64,000 bases of DNA from Allolobophora icterica (Eukaryota > Annelida > Clitellata > Crassiclitellata > Lumbricidae): positions 436,352 to 500,351 of the forward strand of contig OY744605.1 of the NCBI GenBank assembly GCA_963556255.1, given 5' to 3'. Position 1 is the stretch's first letter. Each line of letters begins with the position of its first letter. The notes beneath the pieces are model-generated. The model made no database searches. It was given only the letters and a program-made list of their open reading frames with translations, and had not been told where the DNA came from. Shown in pieces: positions 46,190 to 58,142 of this stretch. A program made the position numbers and the translations under genes.

Positions 46190-48905
46190 ATGATGTCGTC
46201 AAACGGATTTGTGACAATGGCCGATCGCGTTTTCCCTGCGATTGACGAGGGAGCATTGACTGGAATTGCGAGTCATACTAGCCTAATCTCGTCGAGCAAT
46301 GCAGGGAGCGAACCCCTTATTCCTCCAGATTCCCCGGGCAGCTGCGTTTCATCTAGGCTGCAGGTGACAATTGAGCCTCATCGTCATGCACACTCAGTTG
46401 TCATTTATCATTCCTGATTAAATGACAAAATAATTTAATCGTAATCGTAAACTCAACATTTTTAAAGGTATAAAAGATGCTAAGTTGGGTTTGTTGAGGA
46501 TAACCAGACAATGGTGTGAAGAGACCATTGAAGGAACCCAGATTTGTTAGCGATGTTGTTTCAGAAGAGGACTTTTCAGGCACTTAATAAATGCTCCGTT
46601 ACACGACAGTCGTACAAAAAAAGTCGCATCTGTGTGTCATTTATATATGTCTACAGGAGGATTATGATGAGCTGCTGAAGTATGCCATCGTTGTGCCTAC
46701 CTACAACCCTGCAAATATGTTGCGTACCACTTTGCCAGAGGTGAAGTCAACCGCATCGACGGCTTCAGCACCTCCTCTCTCTGCTGCTGCAACGTCAACT
46801 GTATCCGATGTGATGCATAGATCATCGTTTGCTACTAACACTGCATCCTCCGCAACTGCACAGAAACCAAATGGAACCAAGAATGGCCTTAAAATGAAAG
46901 CGCAAATCTTGGGTCAGTCACATTTTCTTTGGTCTCATCAGTTCGTTATCTGGTCAAAATATCGCCATTTCGCCATTTGCTATTGAAACCTTCTAACATT
47001 ATATCACCACGCTTTTGTTACAAACTTGTTATCTGATGTAATCTAAAACAGTCGGATCTAATCTGATGATATCAGTGACTTAACTGTGTGCAGAGATTCT
47101 GAGCAATGGTTGAATGCACAGTTGCTTACTGTTATCAATTTATGCTTGGCCTGAAATATTTGCACTTCGTTAATGTGACAAGTAGCATTAAATAGCCTGC
47201 CCATGTTTGTGTGTATTTATGTGTATGTATGGATATAACATTGTATCTATGTATTTTGATGTTTGAGGAAATAAAACCTCAATCGATTTCTAATTAATTT
47301 CTCATCCATTCTGCGGGATTAACTGTTACACAGGAACAACTTTTTATAAATATGATGTCATTTACTTTCTTTGTTTGCTTGTCTTCTGGCTTCCTGATTG
47401 GAAATCGTGGCTGATGCTGATTGTAAAATGAGCTGAAGTTGGATTTGTTTGTTATCATCAGAAGAGAGTTTTGAAGAAGATGAATCAGAGCAACTTTACG
47501 AGAGCAACGGTCGTCCAAATGCTCCTTCGTCACATCACTGGCTCAATCTGGACAGTCCGGTCCAAGGTTAGTTTCAGTGTTTGAAATGTGTCTGTAATCG
47601 TTGTGTGTTCTTTGTAATGCATGTGCAGTTGTCAGATAAAGGTTGCTTACTCACTTACTTATTCACTTACTTATGACATCTTACTTCAGGAAACTACAGT
47701 GAGTCAACTGGGAAGTTTCTGTAAGTTTTTGTCTTGAATTCCTTGTTTGTTCTGTGTGGTTCAGATCTGATGAATTAGTTATCGCCAGACAAAATCTTAA
47801 TTAATGCAGTACAGTCGAATAATTGAACTGCTGTCTAACGAATTGTGTACAACAATTGTTTTCACTCTGAACTGACATACCAACATCTGGACAACTTTTC
47901 TTACACGTTGTACATCACTTGACAGCGTAATCATTGAAGATGCATCATAGTTACGTCATATAACAGATTATATGAGCTAGAGCCATTTAAAGATGATTAT
48001 GATGATAGCTACAGCGACAAAGGTGATGAAGATGTTGATGATGTTGGAACCTAAGACAATGGTTAATGTCGTTTGATTGGTTTCTGTGTTAGGAAGGATT
48101 GTTGGATTACAGCTGTTAGTTGTGTGCTTCAGCCATATCGTAAAGTAACCTAGTTGATCGCGGTCTCAACCTAGAGGGTGATCATAGCTTACCTGTGCTT
48201 AGGTTGTTACTTAGCGTAGTTTTATCTAATTGATTTCAACTTAATGACCCGTAAACGATGTGAACAGGTGTTCTCTTCTGATTCGTGTGTTTGGCAGGTG
48301 AGAATCCCCGGATGCATCAGGGTGCCACGACAACCGCATCAGCAGGCGCCGCCATGGGTGACTCGAGTGACGATGTGGATGTGGGTAGTACGTACTCGTA
48401 CACTGTGACCGTCGACCAGGACTTGTCTCAGATGGAGGCGTTGATGGATGACTGGACAACGGAACTGAAGAGGAAAGTCATGGTCTGTTGATTTAGTTGT
48501 TTTGGTTGAGTGAATTTCATGGGTATACCTCAGCTGTAGTTGCAATCTTGGATTTATATAGCACCTGTGACTGTTGCAGTGGATTATGATTTGTTGATTG
48601 CTAATTCACTCGCTAATTCATTGGGCATTATGAAAATGGTGCTGTAGAAGTTGTTAGATTAGGTTAGGAGAAACTTTGAGGGAATTGTGTGAAGGCGAGA
48701 TGAAGGACAGTGGAAGATGACAAACTTTAGAAGAGATTTTTACGACAGAAATAACGTCATATCTTTGAAAGTAAACTCTTGTAATCGCCTACTGTCATGA
48801 GAATTTATTGGCAGAATTTATCTGAACTTGTATGCTGTGCATAATAAGAGCCATTCACTGTGTGTGTGTGTGTGTGTTGCACTGTGTGTGTGTGTGTGTG
48901 TGTTG

Positions 48906-48940
<35 letters not shown>

Positions 48941-51900
48941 GCTGTGTGTGTGTGGCTATGTGTGTGTGTGTGTTGCTGGTGAGCGTGTGTCACTGGGTAT
49001 CGTGTGTGTCGCGTGTATGGCTGTGTGTTGTCTTTGTGACTTCAAGTGTGAACTCATGTCTGGTGTGTTTTGGTCGTAGGCTGAGTTCAGTCAGACGAAG
49101 ATCCGTATTCTCGAACATCACCGACATCAGATGATGAAACAGAAAGACATGTAAAGACCTCTCCACTTACTTACCTACTAAAACACTCATTGAAATGCTC
49201 CTGTTCTTGGTCCTCAGAAAGTAATGTAATGTAAATTACTTGCGATTAATCCTCTTGGAATCTTATTAGTCTAGTCAGTCTAGTGGTTGGCATGCATACT
49301 GGACTGCCAGTTGAAAGGTCTGGAGTTCAAGTCTCTGCCAAGGCAGGAATTTCTTTTAAGATTTCCGCTTCACTTGTGCCCCTTTAGCCAACTCAGATAC
49401 ATGAGGAGTACGCTGACCATACACTGTCAGTCAGTACTTTCCTTAGGTACATCAAATGGGCTATATTTTTAGAAAACTAACTGGTGAAATGATTTCCAGA
49501 ATGGAAACCAGTTAGCGATCAGAGGTTCTTGAGCTGAGGCGGGTAGGGAGGAGAGTTGCCAATCATCCTTATGGCTGCCTCTCAAGAATAGATTAAGACA
49601 CTGGTTTTCCTCTCTTCTTATTAGTTGCTTTATTTTATTAATTGCTATAAATTATGATGATTGTTATTGTTATTCATTGCTGTTGATTGCTGGACAACAG
49701 GTACAGTGGTGATATGCGGAGACAGGTGAGTGAAACGGAGTCAGTGAAGGAACTTCTGCATACGTACGAGCAGTCGATCGAGCGCAAGGATCAGGTGATT
49801 GCGAATCTTACAGCGAGTCTACAGAGCCATCGAGACAAAATGCAAATTCAGAAGAGCTTCTGTGAATGGAAGATTAAACACAACGACACTAAGCGAGAGG
49901 TCCGTCTCTTTCTACATCCCTTTTAATATATTTATATATACGTATGTGTGTGGGAATATGTGTGTTTGTGTATTGATCTATGAGTTTAAACTGTATTTGT
50001 GTGATTGCTTGTAAAAGGGAGGTCCATGTCTTTCTTTGCCTCTTGTGATGTGTGTGTAGATGAGTGTGAATTGTATTTAATGTAAATGTCCTAAGTTTAT
50101 CATGTCACACACAAAAGCTGTGTGCAGACCAGCTTACTGTGCTGTATTAAATTATGGAACAGCCAGGTCGAAACTGGGTCAGGTCATATGCTAGGTCAGG
50201 TTTCCTGGTGTTTATTAGATGCTTTCTGTATGGATTGGTTGATGTGTATCTTGTGCAGGGTTTTGCCAGCAACCTTGCCTATCGTCATTACCATCGGACG
50301 TTACAGAGGAAGGTCTGGGATGCATGGCATTCGGTCGTGGAGGCCAGATGGCGCCAGCGTGTCGAGAAGGCGTGCCAGGCCAAAGCACAGGAGGTCTGCA
50401 TTACGCTGACCAATGACTACGAAACTAAACTCGCTTCTGTAAGTAGAGACGTCCGACTTGTTTTGATTTTCAGTTAATGTGCTTCCTTTAGATCAGGGGT
50501 GGGCAAACTTTTTGCACACTGGGCCACATTAAACGCCTAAAAAATTCGGAGGGCCGGATAACAAATTTTTAACTTTTAATAATGACTAACATGAAAGGAA
50601 GTTTACATATTTATAATATACTAGCTGGATTACCCGGCGTTGCCCGGGGTTATAAGTTTCACACCACCACCACCATCACCACCACCATCACCACCACCAC
50701 CACCACCACGACTGCTTGGCAATGTTGGCAGTCGCCCTCTGGCGGCGACTGCTTCACAGTGTTGGAGGCCCTTGTGGCGTCTGGCGACCTGTGGCGGAGA
50801 CTGCTTCACAGTCTTGTAGACGCCTTGTGGCATCTTGCGACCTCTGCCGTGGAGTGACTACTTCGCAGTCGCCCTCTGGCGGCGACTGCTTCGCAGTCTT
50901 GGAGGCCCTTGTGGCGTCTGGCGACTTCTGGCGGAGACTGCTTCGCAGTCTTGTAGACGCCTTCTGGCGTCTAGCGACCTCTGCCGTGGAGTGACTGCTT
51001 CGCAGTCGCCCAGTGGCAGCGACTGCTTCGCAGTCTTGGAGGCCCTTGTGGCGTGTGGCGACCTGTGGGGGGAGACTGCTTCGCAGTCTTGTGTACGCCT
51101 TCTGGCATCTAGCGACCTCTGCCCTGGACTGACTGCTTCGCAGTCGCCCTCTGGCGGCGACTGCTTCGCAGTCTTGGACGCCCTTGTGGCGTCTGGCGAC
51201 CTGTGGGGAGACTGCTTCGCAGTCTCCCGTGGACTCACTGCTTCGCAGTCGAAGAGGGTGAACCGGGCGTTGGCGTCTTAAAGAAAACGCCAGAAATCTA
51301 GCCCTCACTGCCGGTCTGTAGTCGGCCTCGCCCGTAGTAAAGCAGACTGGTTGTTTGATATACTGTAAATAATTTAGATCTTTGTCTTTGAACATACATG
51401 TGTTCAAATTTTGCTGTAAAACGATGAATATACTTTGAATCGATCGTAATTAAATTTTGTGCGAAAGTAAACAACTTATGCGCATTTTTAATGACGTTGG
51501 GGAATACCGGCGCCATAAATAGAACCGCGGTGTCGTTATGCACAGTATTCATGACGTTGGGGAATACCGGCGACATAAATAGAATCGCTTGGCAGTGGAA
51601 TAGGCGAGGTTTTGCGTGATGGACGGTCGGGTGGGTAGTGTTTTGGGGCATTTTCACCATGGTAGGGGTGAAAACGGGGGACGCGAACCCCTCCACTGGG
51701 TGTCCGAAGCCGAGGCCGACACATCAGTGAAGGTTTCGAGTGAAAAGGTGCAAAATTGTAGAAGTTAAGCCCGGTCAAACAGACAGACAGACACACACAC
51801 ACACACACACACACAGAATTCTCGCTTTATTAATATAGATTGAATATACTTAGGCTATTACTAGTGAGATGCTTGTAAATGTGAACATGCATTAGCAAGT

Positions 51901-54682
51901 TTCCCATAATCCGGAGTGATTGCATTGGTTGCAATTCGCAGTATTGAGTTCAAGTTTCGACCAGTTAACTGAGATCTGTACTTGGATTTGTTTTATCTTC
52001 ATATTTGAAAATCTTTGGTGACAGATGTAGGCCTAAGGCCCTAAATGGATGCGAAAAACACAAACATTTCTAAACCAAAAGTTGGTAGATTTTAGAATTT
52101 TTTCTTTTTCAGTAAAGAAAAGAATGTCATCAGGTCTGATCCTCTGAACTGCTCTTTGAGAATGTTCTGAAGAATTGTGGGGCCGGATAAAAAGTGTTGG
52201 CGGGCCGGATCCGGCCCGCGGGCCGTAGTTTGCCCACCCCTGCTTTAGATATACGAGAACCTTGTAGTAACCTGATTCATTATTAAACATATTCTGATAT
52301 GAGATGGTTAGAGAGAGCTTCATGGGAGCATGGTACTTGCCTGGATGCAAATGGTAGCAATTAATGTTGAGTTTGTTTGATACCAGGACTCCACGCACAT
52401 CCAGTGAGTTTGTTATTGTAATCTCACAATTTCTACAGTGCCCAAAAACATAGAGTTGTTGAAACCAAAGGTCAGGCAGGCATACAGTCAGATGGGTATG
52501 GTGGATGGTGTTTATAGTAGGAGCTGTGAAGGATTGGTCCAGTGAGATGGCATAAGAAGGACCAGTGAGATGGTGTAAGAAAACAAGAACATGATTTTAC
52601 TGTGACCTTTAGTCGACTCGTGACCTTGATTTGACCTGGTTGTGATATCTTTTTGTTGGCAGCTGAACGAGGCGCTGGAATTGGCCCGGACAGAAGTTCA
52701 GCGTCTGCACCGCGAAAGAAATATGTATGAAGAGACGATGAAGAAAGCGTTCATGCGTGGCGTATGTGCACTCAACCTCGAAGCCATGACGATGTTCCAC
52801 GAAGGCGACAAAGGTAAGAGCCTCGAAGGACTTAGTCAGTAAGCAACAAATGACCGTCACCACAATCTGATCCCCAGACACACAGAGCTGAAAGGCAAAC
52901 GTCGCTACTGGTTGAAGAGTTACTTACATTAGAGGAAATATGTGTATTCAAATTTACAAAAGGATTCTGCTGTGCATCCATTCATTCTATTCAGAACATC
53001 TACACAGGGACGCCCCTACAAGATGTGTATATATTCAGACGTGCCCCACTTTGAAAGAGACTGGTGTTCAAGTGTTGGTGAAAGATGCATGAGCGTCCTG
53101 GCCCTTGTGTAGACCTAGAAAGAGGCCTTTCAGATTGATAGACCAACCAGTTAAAGAGTGAACGAGGCCTTGTGCAACACTCTAGCCGATTGGTTTGAGC
53201 GCTTGCCTTGTGATGCAGTGTTTGGGTTTCAGTCTCCCCAGAGACAGTTGTTACATTAAGAAAATCCTTCACTGACAATTGCTCAGCGCCATCGATTGAT
53301 GCTTGGTCGTTAGATAGTGGGCTTAATAAATGCAGAAATAATACTAATTAAAGGCATGATGTTGCAGTTCAGTATCGTACAGATAACTACGTTTCTTGGT
53401 ATTTCTGTGCTGCATTTTAGAAAGTCTCATGGGTGGATAAAAATTGGTTGGCAAGATATACAGTTTGATGAATCACTTATATAGCTCCCATTTTAAACAA
53501 TAACTCAGTAACTTCCAATAGTGCAAAGAAATGTGTTTAAGACTCCAGGTGTTCCGCTTACAGGAGCCGATCCAAAGCCAAGACAGAACGATGATCATGA
53601 GGATCGAGATGATTCTTTTCCGGTTGGATCGTCAGCTACCATACCTCAAGAATTCGTCTATTGTTCAGATCCACTGTCTGGTCCTGCGCCAAGAGTTGTC
53701 ACAGCTGTTCACTCGATGACGTCTGCCTCCAGTCAACCGTCTGCAGTTCACAGCAGACGCGAAGTGGTACGTGTTGCAGTAGATGAGACATCGTGTTTCA
53801 GTGACCCAGACTGATAATTATTATTATTATTATAATTTAAAACAATTTTGTATGTGCAAAGTCACACAGAATGCAAATATGAGGTGCGGTTAGTCGGTCG
53901 CTGGCATTTATCTTTTGGAATACCACTGTAAGATTCTGCCAACTGCAGCGTTGTTTTGCTAAAAGCACGGGGAAGGCTTTGCTTGTGAGCAGATCATAAT
54001 TCAGCCTAATCTGCATGGCTGCAGTTCTCAGAGTACTGTTTGAAGTGAATGCAAGTCTTGTGTTTCGTTTTCTTGTAGAGAATATTAGTTCTGGTTGCAG
54101 TCTGATGAATTGTCAGCCAGTTGCTGTATTAGCAGTTTGGGTTGCAGCTTTTGCACTGATCCAGGAAGAGTCCCAGAAGATATCCATAAAAGCCGATTCC
54201 ACATTCTCAAATGGTTGCTGCTATCGTTAAAGCATCAGTCTGCTTTGTCGTAGAATACAACACAACTGAACTTTGATAATGCCCTCTGACAAATTCTTTA
54301 TGTACACGTAGCCTACCTGGCCAGTGAAGTGGCAGAATTTGAGAACATACAAAAGCATTGCACCAGGAAATTTCGACATCATAGGAATGACTCCAAATCA
54401 AATGATGCCCTACATAATACGCTAAGCACAACTCCCTGCAACTCTCCTCCAATCATTTTGAATCAGCCATAGAAATTGAACTTAACAATTTGCGATGTCT
54501 TTCAGGAATCGTTAAAGTCGAAGGCATCTGGTGGCTTAAACGCCAAAGTGATCTCCGCAAAGGTGACAGCACGGCCGGTCGAAGTGACACGTGTTGCAAG
54601 CGCAGTGTCGGCCGGTCCAGGTTTTGGAGTGGCACCTCCAATGAGCTCCATCATAGTCGAGAGACACCAGCCGATCAACAAG
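46190..54682 (+). CDS. POC5: POC5 centriolar protein (10 exons)
   Basis: Exons: 46190-46363, 46657-46912, 47462-47566, 48298-48482, 49080-49150, 49701-49899, 50259-50438, 52663-52813, 53564-53766 and 54506-54682. All have GT-AG sites and consistent phase, giving 567 residues, close to vertebrate POC5. Residues 59-68 are [10 protein letters not shown]. Long coiled coil runs from exon 5 to exon 8. Exon 7 holds [20 protein letters not shown], in the Trp-containing centrin-binding style. [20 protein letters not shown] at 416-435 is the hallmark POC5 string. [19 protein letters not shown] ends exon 10. POC5 is a centrin-binding protein of the distal centriole. The last exon is uncertain: a donor (gtaaaa) follows 54,682, but reading through gives 27 more codons to a stop at about 54,764. 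Start: the ATG at 46,190 or 46,193, the only good one before EDYDELL. Confidence 0.92.
48857..48975. repeat. (GT)n microsatellite
   Basis: About 115 bp of tgtgtgtg with ttgc interruptions, in POC5 intron 4. Confidence 0.95.
49268..49600 (+). mobile_element. tRNA-derived SINE, family 2
   Basis: tctagtggttggcatgcata (A box) and ctggagttcaagtctctgcc (B box). The body resembles the copies at 4,111 and 5,580. In POC5 intron 5. Confidence 0.7.
50494..52242. mobile_element. hAT-like element in POC5 intron 7, perfect 8-bp TSD
   Basis: Ends CAGGGGTGGGCAAAC and gtttgcccacccctg, with flanks ctttagat at 50,486-50,493 and 52,243-52,250. Subterminal gggccggat segments lie at both sides. Without the repeat P insertion it would be about 530 bp. 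No transposase frame. Confidence 0.9.
50621..51840. mobile_element. Interspersed repeat P, copy C, with large hairpin array
   Basis: Starts ctagctggattacccggcgt and ends ctcgctttattaatatagat. After a (CAC)n tract it holds about ten GACTGCTTCGCAGTC-type hairpins between 50,850 and 51,255. The spacers themselves fold (cgccttctggcg, cgccctctggcggcg). Nested inside the hAT-like element. Open frames on both strands here are repeat artefacts. Confidence 0.75.
53175..53340 (+). mobile_element. tRNA-derived SINE, family 1
   Basis: tagccgattggtttgagcgc head, a degenerate B box (gtttgggtttcagtct), cgttagatagtgggcttaat and an aataaatgc tail. In POC5 intron 8. Confidence 0.75.
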
Positions 54683-54766
54683 GTAAAACCAGACATCTGT
54701 CTACCTCTCCTACACCACAGTTCTAAGTCAATCATATCACTTGATGGAACAGATCACTTTTGAATT

Positions 54767-56700
54767 ACACGATCTGTTATATTCAGAAGTGTTCAGGGTC
54801 TTGGTTTGACTCATTGTGAGGCAATTCTCTCGTCTATGAGGACAACCGAGGGCAAGAGTTGTCTGGAGCAGACTCTCACAGATCACAATTTAACGTCTGC
54901 GCCTTAGGCATTCGTACTTTTGGGATTAATGCAAACTGCAGAGCAACTTTTCAGATGTAGATTTTATGTCCACATTTGTTTGATGTACAACACACCCACC
55001 GGATGTTGTATGCAAATGTGGATCTGAATGTTTATATAGCACCTTTTACAAAAATCACAAACCACTGGCTGTCAAGTATAATGCCGCTGGACTTGTAACA
55101 TCGTTTGATTTTGAACAGCTCCAATGTATGTCATTAACAGCAGGTTGCCGTTACTACTTTGCACTCTGTATGTTATCATTTATTACCTCATTATTATTAT
55201 TGTCATTATTATTACTACTATTACTATCATTTAAGTAGTAATTAAGTAACAAACACATGTACTGAGTAATAACAAAGAAAGAGAGGCCAAGGTTAGTAGA
55301 TGTTAGCTTTTCTTGGTTTCTGTTGCACAGTACTTACTAATACATGACTGTAGCTGTAATACTTGCTTTGTGCAATAAACAGATTCCAGGTTGTTGGCTA
55401 AAAGGTCTCTCTTTGTTTTTGCTGATTAGTGCTTTGAGATATACCTGAAAAGACGCTATATAAATATTGAGATACGTTTGTACAGACCAACGACCTATTA
55501 TATATAACTAGACAGAGCTTCTTATGTTGAGCTGTCCAATGACGTTGAAGCATCCTGGAAAGACCACGACACAAGAGTACATGGGCGCGACCTTGGCATG
55601 CGACGACTGGCGATACATGTAAACAAACACACGCTGTTGCCCTTAAAATCGTCGATTCGTCCTTTCAACTGCAATTAATTTCTATTAATATCAGGGTTTA
55701 ATTAAAAATAAATTGATGTTGCGGACTACACTTGCAGTTAGGTGTAATGGAATGTAAAAAACTGTACATTTCAAGCGTTACGAGGTTCTTAAGCCCGATC
55801 AATAGAGAATGGGCTTGATGCCAAATCGACTTTTACTTGCCGTAAGATTTCATCTCTACGGATAAGCAATTTCATATTCTTTATGCATATATAAGGACAT
55901 TTCTATAGCGCCTTCACAATTACTTGTCAAAGGGCATAGGGATGTAGTTCACAGATTTGAATAGACCCTCATCAGGTAGATACTTAGTGGGATAAAGTCT
56001 AGCTTTAGGTAGAAGAGCATTACTTAAGGTTTGAGAGTGCACATCTGTGTTCAGTGAGTGTAGGTCTATTCATTATAGCAGGTGCAAGTGGGTCATATAT
56101 TTCCAATAAAATTTCTGCTCTGGCAGGGATTTGAAACTCCAACCTCATGATTGACATTCCAATATGCCAACCACTAGACTATCGCATTAGGTAATGATGA
56201 CTGCATTCTACTTACAGAGAATTTCTGCATTTGCAGTCTGGCCACAGTATCGACTGCTGTCATACATTGATTGCACTTGAGTATGTAAGCAGCAGGTAAA
56301 TCTACATATGAATGAATTTTTGAAATGGCAAAATAAAATAATCATGTCTGAACCTCTCGTTTATTAACACAAGAAAGACAATACACAGCGTATTAGTAAT
56401 GGAAGCACAGCTCTGTTACAATAATTGCCTTAAATTCGAGAAAATAACCAAACTATTCAGTGACATTTGAAGTTAACTCTTGATGAATTAAAAATTCCCC
56501 AAATTTACAACTAATCAGAGTTTACAGTTAAGTCTTTTTGTACAAACAATGCGATACATTGCAAATGAATAATGAATCAAGTATTATTGTCCTTTGAAAC
56601 TGACATTTCTTCGACCCATAACAAGTAAGAACAAATTTTTATGATAAACTTTGAACTTGTGATAGAATGCTTAACAGTGAGATCAAATTGTCATACCACA
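54767..56700. other. Intergenic, POC5 to the P-element relic
   Basis: No gene seen. It contains an L2-type tail (gacgctatataaatattgag near 55,450), a SINE family 2 copy (55,880-56,195) and short ATT repeats near 55,190. Extra 3' exons of POC5 cannot be excluded. Confidence 0.4.
55880..56195 (-). mobile_element. SINE family 2 (reverse) with LINE-like tail
   Basis: Read in reverse: gtctagtggttggcatattg (A box), ggagtttcaaatccctgcc (B box), and on the left the tail ctatagcgcc. This tail matches the L2-type LINE end in this window. Confidence 0.7.
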
Positions 56701-56707
56701 TAGTAAC

Positions 56708-56941
56708 AGATTACTGACCCTTAAAAATTACAGTTTTACTCAATACTGACCGAGAGCTTTGACCCTGCACTAAGCGTGTCACAGTCTTGCACTGGTGAAC
56801 GAGTCTTATCAGGGCATATTCATTGGCAATATTTCTCATTAGCATTACTGGATGACTTGATAATGGCTCATTACCCAAATCATGATCCGAAAGGTCATCA
56901 AAGACAGCACTACCAACCAGAAATGCAAGTACATTATTCAC
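56708..56941 (-). pseudogene. P-element/THAP9-type transposase, C-terminal fragment
   Basis: The minus strand encodes about 76 residues: NNVLAFLVGSAVFDDLSD, then MLMRNIANEYALIRLVHQ, ending SVLSKTVIFKGQ before a stop. This resembles the C-terminus of THAP9/P-element transposases, which end in an ILFKNQ-like string. It has the same orientation as the THAP exons at 58.1-59.8 kb and the opposite orientation to the segment between. Confidence 0.6.
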
Positions 56942-56990
56942 AATTGTAGCATTTACACCAAATCATCTCAGCGGCTTCTGGTTAGGACCA

Positions 56991-58142
56991 GTGTTCTGGC
57001 GTACGTGCATTTCAGTGATCTTACATACTGCTACTACATTGGAAGATGGGAAAATCAAACCACCCCGGTCCTTGCACAATACACTGGCTGAAAAGGGGGT
57101 TTTGATTGACTGTGATCAGCATGAAATAAAATGGCAATACATAAAAGATTTACAGGAACTGCAGAGCAAAGAGGGAGTCCGTGCCGCTAACAGATTGAAT
57201 GACCGCCACATTCAGTGGAGCCGACAAAAAATGAAAGTCGGTCTTGCAGCTCAGACATTTAGTTCATCTGTTGCAGATAGCTTGGAATTTTGCCAAAAGG
57301 ATTTATGCATCCCTAATTTTAAAAACTGCACAGCAACAGTGAAGTTCATTCGGATAGTTGATAGGCTATTTGATGTAATGAACAGTCGCAATCCTCTTGC
57401 AAAAGGCTATAAGTCACCACTGTTTACTTCAAATTAAACATACTGGCGACCATTTTTGCTTGAAGCCATCCAGTACTTGAAGGGCTTGAAGTTAGCTAAT
57501 GGACAACCCTTGTGCAATAGTGTTCGCAAAACAGGTGCTGTTGGTTTTATAGTCTCAGCAGTAAGCATAATGCATTTGTTTGATTCTACTGTTAAGGCTG
57601 GTTTACATTCACTCAGATATTTGCTTACTTACAAGTTAAGCCAAGATCATCTTGAACTCTTTTTTGCGGTTGTTTGCAGTCGAGGGGGTTCAAACAACAA
57701 CCCTTCAGTCCTACATCTTAGGAACACATGGAAACGTCTCCTTACACACCATCAGTTAAAAGATGTTGCAAGTGGCAATTGCATTCCACAAGACAGTTCT
57801 AACTTGATGGCTATCGCATCTCGAATAAGGAAGCATGAATTAGCTGCAAACACTGACATTGAGACGATAATAAACCACAGCAGATATGAGAATAATGACA
57901 TCTCAGACAATGCTCATTCAATACAATCTACTGGCATACACGAGCTCCCTGGTCATTTGTCACTGTCCAAATTTGTAGAAAATGTTGTGGCTTATGTCAC
58001 TGGTTTTGTTGCGAAAACCCTGTTAAAGAAAATAAGTTGCATTGAGTGTAGATTGGCACTGTTAAAAACTGATGAAAACAAATATCCTAATGTTGACTTA
58101 TTAATCCAGCACTGGTGCGTAGGAATGTTCAACGGACAATAA
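56991..58142 (+). pseudogene. P-element/THAP9-type transposase, middle segment (inverted, one stop)
   Basis: A plus-strand frame encodes LAEKGVLIDCDQHEIKWQYI and FIRIVDRLFDVMNSRNPLAK, then is broken by an in-frame TAA at 57,435. It continues in the same frame with YWRPFLLEAIQYLKGLKL, KLSQDHLELFFAVVCSRGGS (a strong P-element signature) and ENVVAYVTGFVAKTLL, to a stop at 58,140. In P-element transposases this covers the GTP-binding insertion region to the late RNase H-like part. The early catalytic part is missing. Both the stop codon and the orientation argue that it is dead. Confidence 0.8.

Noticed and set aside
50754..51407. 217-residue minus-strand ORF and overlapping plus-strand ORFs
   Set aside because: Both strands are open because of the hairpin array of repeat P. 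Composition is repetitive, and no start, splice or family support exists.
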